This document shows positions 62,481-64,000 of a stretch of 64,000 nt of DNA, piece after piece. The translations under genes and the position numbers were made by a program. Origin of the DNA: Rhynchopus sp. YZ270_cl-10. Taxonomy: Eukaryota > Euglenozoa > Diplonemea > Diplonemida > Diplonemidae. The notes under the pieces were generated by a model that was given only the letters and a program-made list of their open reading frames with translations, was not told where the DNA came from and did no database searches. The stretch is from the NCBI GenBank assembly GCA_964035575.1, contig OZ037855.1:434001-498000 (forward strand). Reading direction: 5' to 3'. Position 1 is the first letter of the stretch; each line of letters starts with the position of its first letter.

Positions 62481-64000
62481 TCAAACAGAGAGTTGAGGCC
62501 GTTCAAAGCACACCCCTGCACTGCTTCTCGCATATGCCAGGATAGGTGCCCATTCTGGAATGCTATCAAAAACGGCACTGAAGGCGCCAATACAGACTTC
62601 CTTTTTCTTTGCACGTGTAAAAGCAACATTGATACGCTCAAGAGACCGGATGAGGTCCCCTACACGGTCGCCAGCCTGCTTCCCCATTGTAATGACCACA
62701 CCGTCCACATCCTTGCCTTGCGCCTGATCTACTGTGTACACACTGACCCCTGCAGTGTTGTTTAGCATCTTCGTTATCATATCAGCCTGATTCCGGAATG
62801 GTGAAATGACTGCCACGGTATTACACCCAGCCGCTCGGAGGCGCACAGCAGCTTCGCATGCCATATTCGCTTCTACGGTGTTGGTGTTTGCTAACCCTAT
62901 GCCCCGCAGCTCTGTTACATCAGTGCTGTCAATGAAGACCACTCCAGGATCGGGTGTGAGGCAGAGCTGCAGCCATTTAGGCATATTGTTGGGTAAGATC
63001 TGTGGAGACAGTTTGTTTTGTTGAACCTTCGTGCACGTTGTGATGAGACGGCCTTTGTAGGTAATGAGATTCGCTAAGGTAGCGATGTCAACATTCATAC
63101 GGTACTGTGTGTTGAGGGTGACAACGGAGTGGGGGTGGGCGGTGGCGAGGCGCTGCATAATACTGATAGAGGCGCCTTCTGACATGGCGGTTTTGCTGCG
63201 CACCATTGGAGGGAGCTGTTCGTGGTCGCCCACAAGAACAAAGCGAGGTGCAAAGAACAGCGCCCCCACCGCAACCGGCTGCATCAGCTGCGCCGCCTCG
63301 TCTACCACCACCAAATCAAAGCACAGTCCATGGCTCATCGTCGACTTCCCCAACATCGGATGTCCCATATTATGTGCAGTGGTGCACAGCACCCTAGTAG
63401 TCTCGACCAACCTCGCGACCTCCACTGTACTCCCCGCAGCTGTGTAATCAGGGAACACCTTCCCCCTCAACTCCGCCGGCACCCTCCCCAACGACTCTTC
63501 GTAGCTCAAAGAGGACGGAAGCAGGCGATAAAAGTCTAGCCCCGGATAGTCCAAAAAGCGGTGGCACAGCGTGTCCACTGCGCTGTTCGTCCCAGAAACA
63601 ACAAGAACCCTTTGGCGGAGCACAACCGAACAGAAGTAGACAAGAGACGCAATAGTCGAGGTTTTTCCTGTTCCCGGGAGTCCCTGGATGATGGCATAGT
63701 CCTTTGCACAGAGGGCGTGGTGGATGGCGGTGCGTTGGTCTGCGTTGAGTGGGGGGAGCTGTGGGTTTGCGAACACATTGTCAAACGTGGTGGTCTCTGA
63801 GCCGGGGGCGAACTGTGGAGGTTCGAGGCTGACGACAAGCTGGCGCAGGCGTGCGTCTTCTCTGGAGAAGAGCTCCACCATGCTGCCTACCTGCTTCGCA
63901 TAGATGGTGTTGTGCTTTGCCCCGAACCTCGCCTCCTCTGCAGCCTCTGCTGTTATCCAACGGTGCCACTGCAGCAGATACGCACGCTCCTGCTCACTGC
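62481..64000 (-). CDS. DNA2: DNA2-type helicase, C-terminal part (cut by window edge)
   Basis: The frame is open to the window edge, so the start lies outside. About 505 residues are visible. Superfamily 1 helicase motifs are in order: LNADQRTAIHHAL.AKDYAII (Q-motif region), GLPGTGKTSTI (I), VLVVSGTNSAVDTL (Ia), VVDEAAQ (II, DEAA), LVGDHEQLPP (III), LNTQYRMN (IV), VYTVDQAQGKDVDGVVI (V) and RINVAFTRAKK (VI). This is the pattern of DNA2, the helicase-nuclease that trims Okazaki flaps and resects DNA ends. The nuclease domain and iron-sulfur cysteines would lie upstream, outside this window, so SETX/UPF1-type relatives are not fully excluded. No introns are seen in this part. Confidence 0.88.
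   Translation of the reverse strand, partial: SEQERAYLLQWHRWITAEAAEEARFGAKHNTIYAKQVGSMVELFSREDARLRQLVVSLEPPQFAPGSETTTFDNVFANPQLPPLNADQRTAIHHALCAKDYAIIQGLPGTGKTSTIASLVYFCSVVLRQRVLVVSGTNSAVDTLCHRFLDYPGLDFYRLLPSSLSYEESLGRVPAELRGKVFPDYTAAGSTVEVARLVETTRVLCTTAHNMGHPMLGKSTMSHGLCFDLVVVDEAAQLMQPVAVGALFFAPRFVLVGDHEQLPPMVRSKTAMSEGASISIMQRLATAHPHSVVTLNTQYRMNVDIATLANLITYKGRLITTCTKVQQNKLSPQILPNNMPKWLQLCLTPDPGVVFIDSTDVTELRGIGLANTNTVEANMACEAAVRLRAAGCNTVAVISPFRNQADMITKMLNNTAGVSVYTVDQAQGKDVDGVVITMGKQAGDRVGDLIRSLERINVAFTRAKKKEVCIGAFSAVFDSIPEWAPILAYARSSAGVCFERPQLSV

Overview
The window is nuclear DNA of a unicellular eukaryote. It holds eukaryote-only genes (Aurora kinase, eIF5A, VKOR, SERF, DNA2, WW and ubiquitin-like proteins), GC-rich mostly intronless reading frames, and AT-rich gene spacers full of homopolymer runs. 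All 18 protein-coding genes I can support lie on the minus strand. Three genes carry short spliceosomal introns (40-175 nt, usually GTATG at the donor and CAG at the acceptor). One-strand gene order with a few short cis-introns suggests a euglenozoan such as a diplonemid, but that is inference: no spliced-leader gene was found.

Layout, left to right. 1-15373: a tandem duplication of a 6 kb gene for a giant surface protein with 23 EGF-like modules; the copies differ at two bases that I can see, and GGGGA arrays sit at the unit boundaries. 16.4-25.5 kb: a DUF4246 oxygenase, a SERF-like protein, a triple ubiquitin-like protein (four exons), an AlkB-like oxygenase and a DExH helicase. 25.5-28.8 kb: gene-free. 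28.8-31.7 kb: a multi-exon WW/poly-Q protein. 31.7-42.4 kb: repeat-rich, with one unrecognised reading frame and several elements with terminal inverted repeats. 42.5-55 kb: a Cache/HAMP/cyclase-like receptor, VKOR, a 1.28 kb inverted-repeat element packed with a 7-bp satellite, eIF5A, an unrecognised 723-aa protein, a small membrane protein and Aurora kinase. 55.7-64 kb: a six-exon 1361-aa surface receptor, a glucose-6-phosphatase-like membrane protein without its catalytic residues, and the C-terminal part of DNA2, cut by the window edge.

The genes do not form one pathway; they mix housekeeping functions with cell-surface proteins. The most unusual signal is between genes: a short conserved stem-loop recurs in at least eight spacers or spacer positions, always in gene-sense orientation and usually followed by a T-rich tract. 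Several other small dispersed repeat families share these spacers.
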